Below are positions 58,917 to 60,219 of a stretch of DNA of 60,219 bases, piece by piece; position 1 is the first letter of the stretch, and the number at the start of each line of letters is the position of its first letter. The position numbers and the translations under genes are program-made. Source of the DNA: a virus; the IMG/VR virus record IMGVR_UViG_3300028393_000074, positions 1 to 60,219 of that record; one strand, written 5' to 3'. The notes beneath the pieces are model-generated. The model searched no databases. It was not told where the DNA came from and saw only the letters and a program-made list of their open reading frames with translations.

Positions 58917-60219
58917 AGTTGTTATTAAAGATGAAGTCAATGTTAAGATAGAAAATCTAGACTTAGATACACGCAAGGCATTGGTCAAAAAATTCAAATA
59001 TGAGGATCCATCTGCTCGATTTAGGCCCAGCTATAAACTAGGTAGGTGGGATGGTAGCATCAGCTTCTTTGGATTAGGCGGTACTACCTATATGAGTATG
59101 CTAGGTCCGGTGTTAGAATATCTAGAAAGCAAGAATTTTTACATCGAAGTAGAAGATCATCGAACTAGTGAGCCCTTAGAATTTCCTGAAATCTTTGAGG
59201 ACTTTTGGGGAGACCAAACATGGCCCGAAGGACATAGATTTGCCGGAGAGAAGATTGTGCTGCGCGATGACCAAGTGGATGTTATCAATAAATTTTTAGC
59301 CAATCCTCAATGCATTCAAGAAATTGCCACAGGATTTGGTAAAACTATTACTACTGCCACGCTGTCGAAGATTTGTGAAAAGTATGGACGCACTATAACT
59401 ATCGTTCCAAACAAAAGTCTAGTGGAACAAACTGAAGAGGATTTTGTCAACTGTCAATTAGATGTAGGTGTGTATTACGGTGATAGGAAAGATCTAGACA
59501 AGACGCATACAATTTGTACCTGGCAGAGTTTGAACATACTAGATAAAAATTCTAAAAATTGGGACGAAGCGGCGTGTGCTCGATTAGAAATGTTATTGGA
59601 TAATGTACAATGCGTTATGGTCGATGAAGTGCATATGGCCAAAGCTGAAGTGTTAAAAAATCTACTGACTCGCAATCTTTCAAGGACACCAATTCGGTGG
59701 GGATTGACTGGCACTATACCCAAAGCCGAACATGAGTTCCAAAGCATCCGTGCAAGTTTGGGCGAGGTAGTTAATAGAGTTGCTGCACATACTCTACAAG
59801 AGGCCGGAGTGCTTAGTAACTGCCATGTCAATATTATACAAACCGCTGAATGGAAAGAGTTCGGTAGTTATGCGGAAGAACTGAAATATCTAGTAACTGA
59901 TCCAACTCGCATGAATTATTTGTGCTCATTGATACAGGGAATTTCAGAAACGGGAAATACACTGGTCTTAGTCAATAGGATCGAGTCTGGCAAAACTATG
60001 GCAGAGAAATTAACTGATGCAGTATTTGTATCGGGCGAAGTTAAAACTAAAGATAGAAAAGCAGAATATGATGAAATTAAGACAGTTGACAATAAGATTA
60101 TTGTGGCGACTTACGGTGTGGCCGCTGTGGGTATTAATATTCCTAGGATTTTTAATTTGGTTCTTTTGGAGCCCGGAAAGAGCTTTACAAGAGTTATACA
60201 GTCGATTGGACGAGGTATT
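58903..60219 (+). CDS. uvsW: DNA helicase UvsW (partial)
   Basis: The first 439 codons of an SF2 helicase that runs off the right edge. No in-frame ATG exists near the N-terminus; TTG at 58903 with AAAAGGG upstream is the best start (giving MATCKVVIKDEV) and overlaps the previous gene. The N-terminal domain has FKYEDPSARFRPSYKLGRWD, typical of UvsW. Motifs: Walker A ATGFGKT (142-148), DEVH box (241-244), GLTGT (motif III), YGVAAVGINIP and QSIGRG (motif VI) at the edge. UvsW unwinds R-loops and branched DNA and controls origin use in T4. The 5' region reads open upstream to a TAG at 58879. Confidence 0.9.
   Translation, partial: MATCKVVIKDEVNVKIENLDLDTRKALVKKFKYEDPSARFRPSYKLGRWDGSISFFGLGGTTYMSMLGPVLEYLESKNFYIEVEDHRTSEPLEFPEIFEDFWGDQTWPEGHRFAGEKIVLRDDQVDVINKFLANPQCIQEIATGFGKTITTATLSKICEKYGRTITIVPNKSLVEQTEEDFVNCQLDVGVYYGDRKDLDKTHTICTWQSLNILDKNSKNWDEAACARLEMLLDNVQCVMVDEVHMAKAEVLKNLLTRNLSRTPIRWGLTGTIPKAEHEFQSIRASLGEVVNRVAAHTLQEAGVLSNCHVNIIQTAEWKEFGSYAEELKYLVTDPTRMNYLCSLIQGISETGNTLVLVNRIESGKTMAEKLTDAVFVSGEVKTKDRKAEYDEIKTVDNKIIVATYGVAAVGINIPRIFNLVLLEPGKSFTRVIQSIGRGI

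Noticed and set aside
1-60219. tRNA genes
   Set aside because: No cloverleaf-like stretch with a T-loop TTCRA and acceptor pairing was noticed between genes; gaps are short and filled by promoters and terminators.

Overview
The window is a segment of a T4-type myovirus genome (Caudoviricetes, T4 superfamily). It carries homologues of the T4 virion and recombination core: gp26, gp29/tape measure, gp20, gp67-like, gp21, gp22, gp23, gp13, gp14, gp15, gp1, gp18, gp19, gp4, gp16, gp17, gp32, UvsX, probably UvsY, and UvsW. Several traits recall T4-like phages of aquatic bacteria: a short gp23, no gp24 beside it, a gp32 lacking the full zinc-ligand set, an acidic ORF after uvsX, and tail-fibre modules of the type [15 protein letters not shown]. 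The sequence is AT-rich by eye. The host cannot be read from the window. I saw no tRNA, integrase, insertion sequence or CRISPR array.

Layout: 1-564 is the start of gp26 on the minus strand. 641-9128 is tape measure plus head morphogenesis (portal, two core proteins, protease, scaffold, capsid). 9285-35312 is a run of ten structural or fibre genes on the plus strand, including four proteins of 708 to 2195 residues built from shared beta repeats, a beta-helix with helical insertions, collagen-like repeats, a LamG-like domain, FN3 domains, a Gly-rich adhesin and a C-terminal S74 chaperone domain. 35309-38341 (minus) holds a Nudix protein, gp15 and gp14, divergent from gp13. 39166-40933 is a small non-structural island: a glycosyltransferase-like protein, dNMP kinase gp1, and an HNH-like zinc protein on the minus strand. 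41034-54815 is tail sheath, tail tube, a tube-initiator-like protein, gp4, both terminase subunits and probable internal head proteins. 54951-60219 is recombination and ssDNA metabolism (gp32, UvsX, a small acidic protein, UvsY-like, an unknown protein, UvsW), running off the right edge.

Regulation is unusually legible. A T4-late-like box (core TAAATA, once a full TATAAATA) occurs before many virion genes and also before gp32. Three sigma70-like promoters (TTGAnn-17-TAnnnT) precede the non-structural island and the unknown gene before uvsW. For at least five late genes, and for two of the three sigma70-like promoters, the predicted +1 is exactly the A of the ATG and no Shine-Dalgarno is visible, so I infer leaderless mRNAs. 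Other genes carry AGGAG-type sites. Hairpin terminators often sit directly before these promoters, forming terminator-promoter-ATG cassettes. Two further rightward terminators lie inside opposing genes.

Other points for follow-up: a probable -1 frameshift or coupled ORF at the end of the gene before gp17; T4-like capsid-targeting and gp21-cleavage motifs in proteins between gp16 and gp17; a hairpin at the 5' end of the gp32 leader; a helical repeat array inserted in a beta-helix fibre; and a short aromatic beta motif recurring in sheath, neck, completion and fibre proteins. All function calls come from reading the sequence against remembered families; no search was run.
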